Source of the DNA: Hanleya hanleyi
Lineage: Eukaryota; Mollusca; Polyplacophora; Lepidopleurida; Hanleyidae
Length of the DNA: 64,000 bases
Direction of reading: 5' to 3'
NCBI GenBank assembly: GCA_036873755.1
Contig: JAVTVY010025245.1
Span: 1 to 64,000, forward strand
The notes beneath the pieces were generated by a model. It saw only the letters and a list, made by a program, of their open reading frames with translations. It did not search any database and was not told the DNA's origin. Both the position numbers and the translations under genes were made by a program. The stretch's first letter is position 1. Each line of letters starts with the position of its first letter. Below are positions 29,690 to 42,874 of the stretch, one piece after another.

Positions 29690-31940
29690 GGCTGGTCATT
29701 CGAAACTGGAAGCATTTCTTAATACCTTCATCTCCTCCACTGCTGTTCCATACCAGCAAGTATGGCAGCCAGGGTTGGATCGTGCACTGATGAGGTAACC
29801 GGAAGCAGGGTCTGGTGGGGGGAGGGGGGGGGGGGGGATTTTTCATAGAGCTTACAGGAGGTGAGCATGGCAAATGTAAAGGCATATGAATTGGTACTCC
29901 TGGTGTGAATCCAGAGGCAGGAGAGATTGTCGCCAGTTAGCAGACCCGGTTCAGATCCATGCAAACCACCTGAAGTTGGTAATTGTGACAAGCCATGCAA
30001 GGACAGACACCTTTCCACAACAGGATGCCGATATTATAGGTACCAGTATACACCTGCCGCATTTTGTTGTGAGAACTTCAATCTCTGGTGGCTATAGAAG
30101 GCTCAGTGTCACAGTCTCGGCAGGGGAGAGATGAGGATAACCACCAGAGAATTAAGACAGAAGTCCTGAGAATGTTAGACTGACCATATGCCCCTGGACC
30201 GCATGGACAGTCCAGGCCTCAACCACGTTGAGGAAGGCAGTCTCACAAGCCCGCGTCCAAATGAAAATGTCGCCCGTGATGTATACGTAGATTTATCAGG
30301 ACGATCAAATTCATACATCCAGTCAAGAGAATGGCGGTAACTGTCTATCCGACACCGAACCTGGACCTGGTTCCGATTTCCCATCTTTGTCGATCAGAGT
30401 CGTCATAATGGGAACTGGGGCAGCCACAGTTGTAGTAGTGTTGGATTCCACATCTTCAAGTGTATCTTCTACCAGTATCGTCTTGGTCAGTTTTTTACCG
30501 CATTTGAGAAAATCAAAGACACTGAGCCGGGGAGAGGGGAGGCGACTGTTTATAATTATGTATGTCAACAAGACTACACAATTTGAGACAATTAGGCATT
30601 AACTGCATAGGCCAGTGTCCCATGTTGATAATCTTGAAATAAATCATGGGGACAGTGGATGCACTCTTCACATGCACTGTCTCAAGTACATAAGATGCAA
30701 TGATGGCATGCCGGATATTTCGAATGTGAAGCGTACAAAGGTTTCACCAATCCACAAGAGATGCAGGACATTTGAAAGGGCATACCACTTGAATAATACA
30801 AAGAATACTTCCCAATGTGTTTCTTGTAGATAATCAGGCATTGTGAGGTAATCCAACTGTGGTGATTTTGCAGAAAAACTCGATTTTCACAGACTTAAGA
30901 CTTGTTAACAACTCGTATCCACGGAGTGAAGATTTGAGAAGGAAGTGAGTGTGCACATGATTTGCAGGGCGAGATCTGGGGAAGAATTAATTTTCTTCAT
31001 TGGTGATTCAGGTCAAACACAGAATGCAATAAGTGTTGAAATGGCATAAGTTTTCAGTGCAAATAACATATCACTTTGTGAGTTTCGATCACTGTGTTCA
31101 ACTGCGATCACAAATTGTCCATATCCGAGGGTAGACGGACCCCAGAATTATGACCGTTTCACCTCTGCATCTTCCTGTTCTTGCACCTCCTATTGGACTT
31201 TCAGTGCACAGTATATACTACAGACATACCAATCTGTGTGTGTTTCCCAACAGAGTTTTATAGAAACTGGATATCTTGTACTTAATTCAAATTTTTGAAA
31301 AGAAATCCAGCAATCTCACTGGTCAATGGAGAAAATTCATTGTTTTCGTAAAGGTTCATTGGCGTTGCCCAGCAATAGAATTTTAAATCCCTTTATTAGT
31401 TTTACTGAAAATAAATTGCAATTATTAAACTCACCAAAAAGAGTTACGAGTGAGAGAGCTATCTTGGACGAGAGCTATTTTGGACACTTCCTGCCATTCC
31501 ACGAGCAGCGTTCATGAATATGGACAATTTTACACGTTTGAAAAGTTGGTACTCACCATTGTTCAAAATTTCAGCCATCTAGACATTTTTCTGCCAAAAA
31601 ACTGATTTGTCTAAATAGCTTGCATTTATCAAGGAGATAAGCTTACTCTTCTTCAATTTTTTTATCAATTTCGGCAATTGGCACTACATGAATTAAATAC
31701 ACAAGAAATTTGCAGCAAGAGTGCCCCTGCCCTCCATGCATTGTCAATGGCACTTCAATACTGGAATATCCTCTGATTTTTCGCGATAAAAAATATTTTA
31801 AATTCATAAACATATGCCAATGAAATAAACAGTATATGAATAATTAGTGCATGACTTATCTGATCAATGATAGCTGCAGTTGAAAATAATAACACCATTT
31901 GACTCTGAATGTTCCAAAATAGCCTGATCACCGTTACAGA
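29690..31940. other. No clear gene; possible gag remnant
   Basis: The minus frame at 30571-30323 (KKLTKTILVEDTLEDVES, then an IDKDGKSEPGPGS segment) looks like real protein and might be the N-terminal part of the decayed DIRS gag. A purine run (G with a few A) at 29816-29839 and nothing else recognised. Confidence 0.3.
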
Positions 31941-31959
31941 TTTGCAGCGCATTTCCAGC

Positions 31960-32665
31960 ATGGTTCCAGTATGTTCCCAGCATGAATTACCAGCATGGTG
32001 CCAGCATGGTCACAGTACATGCTGCAGCCATGCTGGAGAACACCCCACTAAGCTCAACCTGGCTGCAGCATGCTTGCAGCATGTTTCAATTATTTCAATT
32101 ATGCTGCAACCATGCTGGGAGATTTCACAGCATGGTTGCAGTATGGTAGGTATGGCCATTGCACAGGGGCATACTGCATTCATGCTGGAATTCTGCATTC
32201 ATGCTGGAATTCTGCAGCATGGTTCCAGCATGGTAACTAAAGCCTGATAAGGGACATGCTGCAACCATGCTGGGAGATTTCACAGCATGGTTGCAGTATG
32301 ATAGGTATGGCCATTGCACAGGGGCATGCTGCATTCATGCTGGAATTCTGCAGCATGGTTCCAGCATGGTAACTAAAGCCTGATAAGGGGCATGCTGCAA
32401 CCATGCTGGGAGATTTCACAGCATGGTTGCAGTATGGTAGGTATGGCCATTGCACAGGGGCATGCTGCATTCATGCTGGAATTCTGCAGCATGGTTCCAG
32501 CATGGTAGCTAAAGCCTGGCAGGGGGCATGCTGCATCCATGCTGGGATTTCACAGCATGGTTCCAGTATGGTAGCTATAACCTATACAGAGGCATGCATG
32601 CTGCAGCCATGCTGGCATTTTGCAGCATGGTGCCAGCATGGTAACTATAACCTACAAACATGGGA
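31960..32665. repeat. CATGCTG-rich satellite, 136-bp units
   Basis: Units begin near 32106, 32261, 32397 and 32533 (the last spacings are 136 bp), each containing six or more CAGCATG/CATGCTG words in both orientations. A 20-bp internal duplication makes the first unit longer. Any ORFs across it are repeat artefacts. Confidence 0.85.
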
Positions 32666-33214
32666 TACATGTACAATGTTATAGCTCCACTGCATGGACA
32701 CAGGTGGTGGAAGCCATTGAATTTGTCTGCACAAATAGTAAAGCTAACTTTAGTTTTCTGGCATATTTTGTAAATATGTTGGGTTGTAATATATTTTTTC
32801 CTATCCATGTACTTGATCTCATGTTTCACATATCCAGACATCAATAAATAATTCAAGATGAACCATTGAAACAAAGGGATATATATTCCAGACAAATATG
32901 AAGTTTATGTATATGTAGGGAACTGTAACTGCACTCACCTTCAAGTTTCCAAGTACATGTACTTCCATGGTTATACATAAGAATTTAAAGATAATACAAT
33001 GCAAATAGCTCTTGTCTGTGTACTTTGGCACATCCTAGAATCTTACAAGCCATGTTTTTCCTGCAACCATGTTCAAAGTACTGGTTAGTAGTTATTCTGA
33101 TTTGAATTCTGGCTCTAAACTTGTGAGCTGACCTGATTTCTGATTGGTACAGAATAACCAGGGCAATAGTTCATTCATATCATGTGACAGCTACATGGAC
33201 ATGTAGGTCAGCCA
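32666..33214. other. Spacer between CATGCTG blocks, no gene seen
   Basis: Unique-looking AT-rich DNA; ORFs under 107 codons have no recognised domain. Confidence 0.4.
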
Positions 33215-33600
33215 TACAGCAGCATGGTTGCAGCATATGCTGGCAACGCAGTATGACTATTATTTTATCTAAGTGGTTCCAGCATGACTGCAGCATGGAT
33301 AGATTATGTCTGAGTTAATCCAGTATAACACCAGCATGCATTTGCAGCATGGTTGCAGTACATGCTGGGAGGCAGTATGGTGAAATACTGTCGGAGTAAA
33401 TCCAGTATGGTCACAGCATGGATACCCAGCATGGTTCCAGTATATACTGCAATGCAGTATGACTAGTATTTTATCAGTGATTCCAGCATGACTGCAGCAT
33501 GGAAACCCAGCATGATTCCAGCATATGCTGCAAATCCAGCATGATCCCAGCATGAATGCAGCCCATGCTGCACTGCAGCCCATGCTGCAATTCCGTAAGG
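33215..33600. repeat. CATGCTG-rich satellite, second block
   Basis: Same CAGCATG/CATGCTG words at irregular spacing, including a unit repeated near 33240 and 33450 (TGCAGTATGACTA..TATTTTATC). Ends at GGGCCTGATGGGCC. Confidence 0.8.
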
Positions 33601-34600
33601 GCCTGATGGGCCGACAGGCTAATTCTGTTGATCTCTCAATGCGAAGATGGAAGCACCAATAAACATGAAAAATATATCATAGATCAGTTCTGAGTAGCAG
33701 ATGTCTGATGCCAAGTTTCATCCCAAAAGGTTCATTTTCTTGGGAATTACATGAAAATAACCCCTCAAAAACGTCCAAAATAGCGCTGTAGTATATTTTT
33801 TTGAAAAGCTGTTCATTCAAAGAATTAGAGTATCATGATAATATTGTGCTTCTGTTATCTAAATCTGGATCACCAGTACTGAATTCTAAATGAAGCTGTT
33901 TGTGAAAAATTTGGTCTTCCATCGCTTCCAAAGTTAACTTCTAAAGTTTCTATCCAGATATTTGCAGTTTTACATTTCTAAACCAAAAAGGCACACTACA
34001 TTAATCCCACACTCAACAAGAACCATTTCAATGTACACACTTTCATTTTTCCTCTGAAATTGTGACAAATCAGATGAGTCACTGGTCAATGAAGAGTGCA
34101 TGAAATGGTTTTGGTTAAAGCTTGTCATTACACAAAACTGTTGCAATTAATGATGATCAGCCTGAGTGGATGTCAGTCACAGAATGGAGAGAACAAATAT
34201 TTGAATTTCCATATGATACAAGGAACTCGAGGCAATCTATGTTTATTATTTTATAACAAATTATCATCTTCCATCTGAAGGCTCTTACAACTATCCCAGC
34301 AACTGCAGATATTAGACAGAAAGATTGATGTAGAGACAATCAATAGATAGAGGAAAGGGGAATTAATCAGCCATCATATAACAAACAACATCCATCAGAT
34401 AAGCCAATATTTATTTTCCCCAGAAACTTTGTCACATCACAGCCAGCAGTGTGGCATCCACTCGGAATATAAAATCCAAATATTTGATTATCCAAGTCAA
34501 TTTTCATAAGGGTGATTGATATTATCGAAGGTTAACAAAGAGTCAAAATTGTCTTCAATATACGCCCACACAAGACATCGTCCAAAAAATCTCCTGATCT
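33601..34600. other. No gene recognised
   Basis: Short ORFs only; no repeat or RNA gene was seen. Confidence 0.4.
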
Positions 34601-34601
34601 T

Positions 34602-34640
34602 GGGGTCACAGTGACCCCGACCTTTGACCTTGACCGTAAT
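34602..34640. promoter_or_regulatory. Cluster of nuclear-receptor-type motifs
   Basis: GGGGTCACAGTGACCCC (34602-34618) is a perfect inverted GGTCA-n3-TGACC, i.e. an estrogen-response-element core. It is followed on the minus strand by AGGTCAAAGGTCG (DR1-like) overlapping TCAAGGTCA (ERR/NR5A-like). Similar TGACCTTGACC words recur at 39950-39962. Motifs only; function is unknown. Confidence 0.35.
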
Positions 34641-34670
34641 TTTCTTATGTGAAATATCATCTCCCCCTTA

Positions 34671-34869
34671 CAGGGCCGTAGCCAGGATTTACTGAGGGGT
34701 GGTTCGCCTTCACTCCAAAAGGGCACATCAGGGGGTTCGCTGTATGGGAAAAAGGGCAAATAGGGGGTTCGCTTCAGTTTGAAAAGGGTATTTATATGCG
34801 AAAAATATATAATATTTCCGAAAGGGGGGTTTTCCCGAACCCAAAATAACCCCCCTGGCTACGGGCCTG
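34671..34869. mobile_element. hAT-type MITE, 199 bp
   Basis: CAGGGCCGTAGCCAGG at the left end and CCTGGCTACGGGCCTG at the right end are near-perfect TIRs, a form common for animal hAT MITEs. CCTTA flanks both ends (34666-34670 and 34870-34874). Interior rich in GGGGGTTCGC words. It sits next to the nuclear-receptor-motif cluster. Confidence 0.85.
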
Positions 34870-34874
34870 CCTTA

Positions 34875-37800
34875 TGTATGTACGGACACACAAAAAACGT
34901 AACTTTCAATGATTTCCTGCTTTTGGGTTCACGATGAACTTGACCTAAATTTTGGTACATGACACATCGTGTCAGATGTTCAGACACAAAAAATCACCAT
35001 TTTAACAATTCTTGATTTCGGGTTCACAGTGATATTAACATTTTCATGTGAATAGAATGCAGATAGAATATGCCAAGGAATGTCACTCAAGTTTAAATAC
35101 AGAAGTTGTTATCTACAACAAAAATTCTTTTACTGTGAAGAGTTTACTGAAATGGCACATTCAAAACTACAAAATAGTACTAAAAGGATTATCTAAAAAC
35201 AAAAAGTAGCAGAGTAAACAATATGACAATTTGTGCATATATTCAATAAATTATGTGTGAACCCAAGAATAGTTAATATAAAGCCACTTCGAAATCATGA
35301 CTTATTATTCAGCCTTGTATCATATTCAGCAGTAAATTATATATATATATATAGTTGCACATGTAAAATATTGCAAATACATAAATAAAATTTCTATATG
35401 CTCATATTTTAGTGTTCTACATCTAGAATGTCTAATATCATCTCAAATGTACATATCACAAGATGTTAGTTATTGTATCACAGACATGCATGTATATAAA
35501 AACATGGAGCAAAAAATATCATAAAGTTTTTAAAACAAATATATGTACAGTACTTATATCCTGCATATGGAACATTCAATTGAATTCTATGTAGTTTTAG
35601 CAATATTTAGAAGAATAAAAATAAAATATGTTTTAAATATCTATATTCACATAATATTTTGATGAAAAAATAACTTGAATTTGAAGAATACAATATTTCA
35701 ACATCATACAAAAAATGTACCATTTTGGCATTTTGAGAGAACACACATGTACATATAATAACATAATGGAACTGACTTACAAACACATATACATAGATAT
35801 ATAAATATTAGTATTCTGGTAGGTCAATCATAACTGGTTTGATCTATACACCAAGGTCTATACAGGAAACTCTGCCCATGGGTGATCATTAGTTGTGCCA
35901 ATGAAGCAGACCAGACAATTAACACAGCATGCCACCACATCAGTCAGATGCTGCTTTTAATAAGGCACAGGGCCATAATCACAGGGTAATAAATATCACA
36001 AGGTCAGCCTAATAAAATATATTATATTTCACATACATGGAGCAGCTTTAGAAGAGAAACCTTACAGAATTCTGGTACTTCAATATGTATACACAACCAT
36101 TTTGCAGCAATAAATGTCTCAATTTATGAAACATAAAACATATCAGGATTACCCAAATTGAAGCATCAAGAAATGTGAAGTTCCAGTCAACATGAAAGAA
36201 AGGCCAATGTTTAATAACAATTTGAATACGGTGTACCTGAAAGTTTCATAAAGTCAAGTTGTCCAGAAATTTTGGTCCATCTTTCATGTAAATGTCATGA
36301 TACAAAGAGAACTAGTCTGTAGGGGTTCAACAATTATGAGTCTAGATGGCTTTTCAGTACTCTAAAAGCCTGAAACAATAGAATTTTACGTTAATTATCA
36401 TGTACTACCAATGTATCAATAGTTACCTGCAGCCAAACTTTCGCTCAAATTTTTACTCGATCCTTACTCTGAATAACCAGTCTGGCTTATCAGTGTCTGA
36501 TAAGTGTGAAATTACCTTAGTTGGTATCAAAGAAAAATAACTAAAAATTCACAATTTCAGCATACATATAAAATATATAGCTGTACCAATAAACAGTAAA
36601 TTTCACACATAAATAATACCACTCCTGTGTGGCTATTCAAGAATTATATGAAACAGCAGGAAACCTTGCCTTAAAGAACTATATCTGATATAATCTCATA
36701 GTGCATTACAAGGAGTGGGGTATAAAATGTGTTATGCAGTCTTCAATGAGCCCTATTACCCTTACAGTAGACCTGACAAATGTAGAATTACATGAGCTCA
36801 AATTGACATGGATAGCAAGAATGGTGTTGGTTCCTTGGTATTAGAGAACTGTCACTACCAATCAAACAATGAAGGTGAGATCAAAGAAGGCAGTCTAATA
36901 TAAGCTAGAGTTGATGATGTCAAGTGTTCATATCCTGACTTCTATACACTGAACTGTCTGTCCCTGTAACCATACATCATACTGTATAATAACAGTAGCG
37001 GATTCCAGCTTCCTACAACAGCTGTAGTAATACCATAAAATTGCCAAATATTCTACTGCCCAATAATATTCAAACATCAAACAATTTTCTGCTCTCCAGT
37101 TGACCAGCCCATAAAACAAACCATTGGGAATGTCAGAGTTTAGTTACATTTGTTTAATGTGATTACCCTCCCAACATGCATGTTTGCCAGCCAAGCAAGC
37201 TACATCTATGTCTGTATGCAGCCTTGGTGGAAATCATCCATTTGAATTGATTGGCCCACTGCATGGGATGCAGCCAAACATGATGGTGCCTAAGATTGTG
37301 TTATGCTGCCATATACATGTGTGTATAGGAAAATTTCACATCGAAACACTTTTCACCAATACTTTGGAGAAGACTATTCCTAAGAGAAAATTCTGCATCA
37401 GAGTAGGTCATGTACTAACTACCCCTGGTTATTCAGTCAAGGCCACATACGGACACTCAAGACGTTCAGATGCATGTTAATTACATATCACATATAATTT
37501 AATTCAGCTTTCTTAAATTTTTCACAAAATAAATATGAGTTGAAATATAAATGAAGACAACTTCTGAACTATGTGAACTCAATAATTTGGTGAGTTTTGA
37601 GAAGTAGAGTCCAGTTTCTATTCCATACAATGTACCCAAATTAAGGCAATGAAGATGTTGAAAATATTAGCAGGGTAAGGAAATGTTATCAAAACATGAA
37701 ATATGAAGAGTGATTTGAAGTGGTGAGAATGATGGATGTATGGTTCACTGACTGAGAAAATTGTTACCCAAAACCAACTCCAAAGTTTAATATCATTCAA

Positions 37801-38685
37801 ATCTTCTACAACCATAATCGACTTTTATACCTGACCTGGCAATACCTGAATAAATCAATATATTATGGGTAAATATATTATGGGTAAATGTATTATAAAG
37901 TAAGAAGAACTTCACTCAAACAATCAAACAAATATTGTCTGAAACTGTTAACTTCGTACATATTTTCAAGGGGACTGTGAAGAGAAAGAAGCAACAAAAT
38001 CTGATGTAATTCAGATTATGTTTAATTTTTTAGACTTTCTGCATGAAAAAATAAATTATTATCCAGCCTTTCAAATATGATCGAAAATCGAAAAAGAACG
38101 TGAAAATGCTGTGAAAGTCTTGTCATGGTATTCACTTTTACCCTGGGATATTGTCATGGATGGTGGATTACAGAACAACTGAGCAATCTTCTTGTTTATC
38201 TTGATCTCTAAACCACCCTGAACCAAGTAGACATAGTATAGAAATGAAAACTAACAGAGGTAAGTGTGTTGGGGATGAACTAGTTCCAGGATTCACCATT
38301 AAATCCATATTGGGCTATTATCATTATAGATATTATGAACCCTGATAGGGCACAGCATCAACCATGTCCTTCAGAATTCATTGGATATGTTGACCTTTTT
38401 AAGGTTTTGTCTCATCAGCCCTTTGGAGATCCAGTGGACAGAATCCATCTGTTTTTAGTTCCATATCTGGATCACATTGAATAGGAAGATAGCTAAGCCA
38501 CCTGCGGGACCCTCATTGGAGTGACTGGAGGACATAATACATGCAGAGCTTTCTTTGCCTCCCTGAAAATAAAGAAGAAGATATGTATTTAGTCATATGG
38601 TTATTCGTTGGGGATAAACTATTAATTGTGAATAATGTTTCAAGGAAGGTACATTTAATACATATATTGTGACGGCTCATGTACC
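34875..38685. other. Long AT-rich stretch without recognised gene
   Basis: No domain in any ORF (the longest, 98 codons at 37184-37480, is not recognised). A short (AT)n lies at 35338-35353. No tandem array or inverted repeat was noticed. Confidence 0.45.
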
Positions 38686-39185
38686 CAAACTGTATACAAT
38701 CTCATGTAGTCAATCTGTATACAATCCCATGTAGCCAAACTGTATACAATCCCATGTAGCCAAACTGTATACAATCCCATGTAGGCAATCTGTATACAAT
38801 CCCATGTTGTCAAAATGTATACAATCTCATGTAGCCAAACTGTATACAATCTCATGTAGCCAAACAGTATACAATCTCATCTTGGCAAACTGTTGAAAAT
38901 CTCATGTAGCCAAACTATATAATCTCATGTAGGCAAACTATATCTCATGTAGCCAAAGATTATACAATCTCATCTAGACTGGGCGAACTGTTTAAAATCT
39001 CATGTAGGCAAACTGATACAATCTCATGCAGCCAAAATATATAATCTCATGTAGACAAACTATATACAATCTCATGTAGCCAAACTGTATATAATCTCAT
39101 GTAGCCAAACTGTATACAATCTCATCTAGGCAAACTGTTTAAAATCCCATGTAGCCAAACTGTATACAATCTCATGAAGCCAAAA
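38686..39185. repeat. 25-bp tandem repeat, about 20 units
   Basis: Units contain CTCATGTAGCCAAACTGTA followed by TACAAT; several are 1-9 bp shorter. The 66-codon ORF across it is a repeat artefact. Confidence 0.9.
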
Positions 39186-40595
39186 GATAACAAAAGCAAG
39201 AACCTTGTTGATCAGTAATCTTGACAGTCGACAAGACAAACATGTGAATAATCTGGAAAACATTGTCACCTACTAAATATCGTAAAAAAAAAATTGTTTG
39301 GAAAGATAGCTACCAACTGTGACAACAGAATGCTCACTATACACAATGTGGTCCTTCCTACATGGGAAGGATGGAGGGGAATTGTACTCAATAACCACAC
39401 CATAATCTCACAACAGTGCACAATGTGAGCTACACCTCCGGGTGGCAAAGACTAAATAAACTGATAAACCGAAACAGGATCAGATTCGTATATGGACAGA
39501 CTGGGTTAGAATATTTTAGATAAATCGGCATCATGTTTTTGGACATGGTGTCAATTTTTTTAACCAGTCAGCAGTCACTTTCAACCAATCCATGCATACA
39601 GTGATTCATTTGTGTTTTCCAGAAATTTGTACGTGTCCACAGGACAGTCAGACCAGTATTTTTTCCAGTCCGCTTTAGAATTTACCAGTATTGCATGGAC
39701 GGACAGGTGTAAAATCGATCCCCGAAAGAGATATGCTGTGGAGTCTAGAACATAATCCGAGTCTAGAACTTGAACATAATCCAAGTTATCATTCTATCAG
39801 TTATCAAGTAGGACAGCCTATCTGTAAACCATGTTGCCTTACACTGCCGATATGGGGCAGCTGATCGTGTAGAAGCACAAAAGTGTAGCTGGATTTTATT
39901 GTGTTATTGTGCTTTGGAGGATATACTAACACATTATGACCTTTGTAACTTGACCTTGACCTGATATTGTGCTCATAATGCGGTTCACATTCTTACCTAT
40001 GAGACCTTTAAAAAAAAATCAAGGTCAGACAAGAGTGAACTTAATCAAGGGACCTCCTAACAGCATGGTGCGAAAGATCAAGTCTCTAGATCAATTTGTG
40101 CCAAAGACCTCGCATTCACGATGGTATTCACATCGACCTCTTTGACCTTTGAAAATAGGTCAGAGTCAGTTCTGAGTGAACACAACCACAGACCCTCAAG
40201 GCAGGAGACTAGTGTACCAAAGACCAAGGCAATATCCCTCTCTGTTATTGAGATATTGCATGAGATGCCACAAGCCCTAATATACACACAGTACATCGCC
40301 AAATACTGCAGTATTCTGTCACCATATGATTACGCTCTCTCTGTGGCAGTCATTTTCCCAACAGACAAAACATTTCACAACTCCCTTTCTCCATTTAAAT
40401 TTCAAGATATTTCATCATATAAAACAATAGACACGCACTATAAAAAATGCACTTATGATCATGTTATGATACATAATTTATGAAGGGAAGTGATGAACCT
40501 ATTTTCTGTCTTGAATTCCGTTCTGTGAAAATTCAGTCCCCACAACTGCGAGTTAATATGTTTTTACTCGCTGAGGCATGAGCATGTATTGTGCA
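39186..40595. other. No gene recognised
   Basis: Contains TGACCTTGACC words near 39950 and 40130 similar to those at 34620. ORFs of 120 codons or fewer on both strands have no domain; mutually overlapping, so at most one could be real. Confidence 0.35.
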
Positions 40596-40757
40596 AAACA
40601 GGTATCTCCCATGTAACAGGTATCTCCCATGTAACAGGTATCTCCCATGTAACATATCTCCCATGTAACAGGTATCTCCCATGTAACAGGTATCTCCCAT
40701 GTAACAGGTATCTCCCATGTAACAGGTATCTCCCATGTAACAGGTATCTCCCATGTT
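40596..40757. repeat. 18-bp tandem repeat, nine units
   Basis: ACAGGTATCTCCCATGTA repeats, with one 16-bp unit that shifts the frame. The near multiple of 3 keeps all six frames open, producing three spurious ORFs. Confidence 0.95.
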
Positions 40758-42000
40758 ATAGCACCATTACCAACCATATGGAAGCTTAATTCATAGGCTG
40801 ACAATCATTAGCTCCTCTTCATTGATCCGTCACTAGATTTTTGTCTGAATTTGTCCGAACACAATATATACCAAACTTATTGCGCAACGACGTCACATCA
40901 TGTGTAATAAACAGGGAGGTGGAGGCCATCACATTCTAGGCTAGCCAGTCTAAGTAATCTAAGGATGGGGACGCCTAGTTATTTGCTTCTGATAGAATAT
41001 CTACCGATATATTTATAAATTTGTACAAATGGTTAATTTTTTGAAGTAGATATTCTAGCTTCCTGGGCTAATAAACCTTGCACATGCGTACTTTCTGCGG
41101 TGCACATGTTCAGACTTGCTTTTTGCCCCGTCTGAAGGACAGGTGTTACGCTGGTGTATGTACATGTAATACAGAGGCATATATAAAGTTACTGACTACA
41201 ACACAATCATTGGTATACTTGACAGGGTAACATGATAATAAATGGTACTTGTTTGCTGTATTTGTGTATACAGTTGAAGAATTTATTTTTTTTCATGAGG
41301 GATCATTCGGATCAATCAGAAGATATTACTGGCCAGTTGTACTGGAGTCCATATTCGTTTGTGAAAATAGAAAGTATTGCTTCACAGCATCAATAGCCAG
41401 TGATCAACTCCTCTACAGCAATGTTTGTGGACAGTGTAATATCCTCCCCACCCTATCTAATGTAAATTAGTATGAGCATGGCCTATCCTCACATCTTCAA
41501 TAGCTCAGTCAAAGTACATCACACAATCCATAAATCCTCTTTACATCACATTCTTTTTTCATTCCTCTGTTCTCATTCATATCTCAATACATCAATCCAG
41601 CACAAAATCAGATTTCTCTAATTCTAACAGAGTGTTTTACCATTCTTTCTACAACATGCCATAGCACACCACTACACCCCTCCAAATGAACTAATATCAA
41701 CAGAAAACACACCAGTCCTAACGATCAACTCGTCGGTCATCATACCTACTTCACCCCCATGTACCGATATACTTGGCCATCATCTACCAATATATTGATC
41801 ATCATACCTCACTAAATTTGATATGTACATGTTATTGAGTTCTGTGTCAGTTAGGAGGGGATATATCTGGCGAGCCACCCAAAAGATTGTATAATTGTGA
41901 GTGAGTGCAATGAACGAGCTTTTTTACAATATCATTTGGCTGGCAAGCCTGATATATCCCCCTCCCAACTGGCACCGAACCCGATAACTTTTCTATCACC
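40758..42000. other. No gene recognised
   Basis: Includes an inverted pair around TAGAATATCTACC (40995) and GTAGATATTCTAG (41046-41058). No domain in any ORF. Confidence 0.35.
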
Positions 42001-42641
42001 TTTGTCAAAGAAAATACATTGGGTCATACCTGAATACACTTGGTCATCAAACCTCAATATACTTAGTCATCAAATCTCAATACACTTGGTCATCACATGT
42101 GTATACACTTGGTCATCAAACCTCAATATACTTAGTCATCAAATCTCAATACACTTGGTCATCGCATGTGAATACACTTGGTCATCAAACCTCATTATAC
42201 TTAGTCATTAAGCCTCAATATACTTGGTCATCACATGTGAATACACATGGTCATCAAACCTCATTATACTTAGTCATCAAGCCTCAACACACTTGGTCAT
42301 CGCATGTGAATACACTTGGTCATCAAACCTCATTATACTTAGTCATTAAGCCTCAATATACTTGATTATCACATGTGAATACACATGGTCATCAAACCCC
42401 ATTATACTTAGTCATCAAGCTTCAATACAATTGGTCATCACATGTGTATACACTTGGTCATCAAACCTCATTATACTTACTCATCAAGCCTCAATATACT
42501 TGGTCATCACATGTGAAGACACATGGTCATCAAACCTCATTATACTTAGTCATCAACCCTCAATACATTTGGTCATCACATGTGTATACACTTGGTCATC
42601 AAACCTCATTATACTTAGTCATTAAGCCTCAATATACTTGG

Positions 42642-42874
42642 AGGGAGGGAGGGAATTTGGCTTAATGTCACACTCAAGTTTGTTTCACTCATATTGTGAC
42701 AGTCAGTTTGGTTGGTGGAGGAAGCCGGAGTTCCCGGAGAGAACCACCGCCATTCGGCAAGTAACTGACAAACTTTCACACATGGACCAGCTGGGGTCGA
42801 ACCCGTGCCGGTTCAGCGGTGTGAGGCTAGCGGTCACCAGCGAAGCGCCTTAGACCACTCGGCCACCGAGGGCC
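42642..42874 (-). mobile_element. tRNA-derived SINE, full length, with 15-bp target duplication
   Basis: The minus strand starts with a tRNA-like head: A box TGGCCGAGTGG (42865-42855), B box GGGTTCGACCCC (42804-42793), resembling tRNA-Leu/Ser type. The body contains GGCTTCCTCCACC, common in molluscan SINEs, and the tail ends in (CCCT)n. Target duplication CCTCAATATACTTGG at 42627-42641 and 42875-42889. The host satellite is part of the duplication, so some of this identity could come from the array itself. Confidence 0.85.

Noticed and set aside
37184..37480. 98-codon ORF in the AT-rich stretch
   Set aside because: No domain, no codon or context support, within chance length.
42793..42865. 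A tRNA gene
   Set aside because: A and B boxes are present but no complete cloverleaf or acceptor stem; continuous with a SINE body and flanked by a target duplication.
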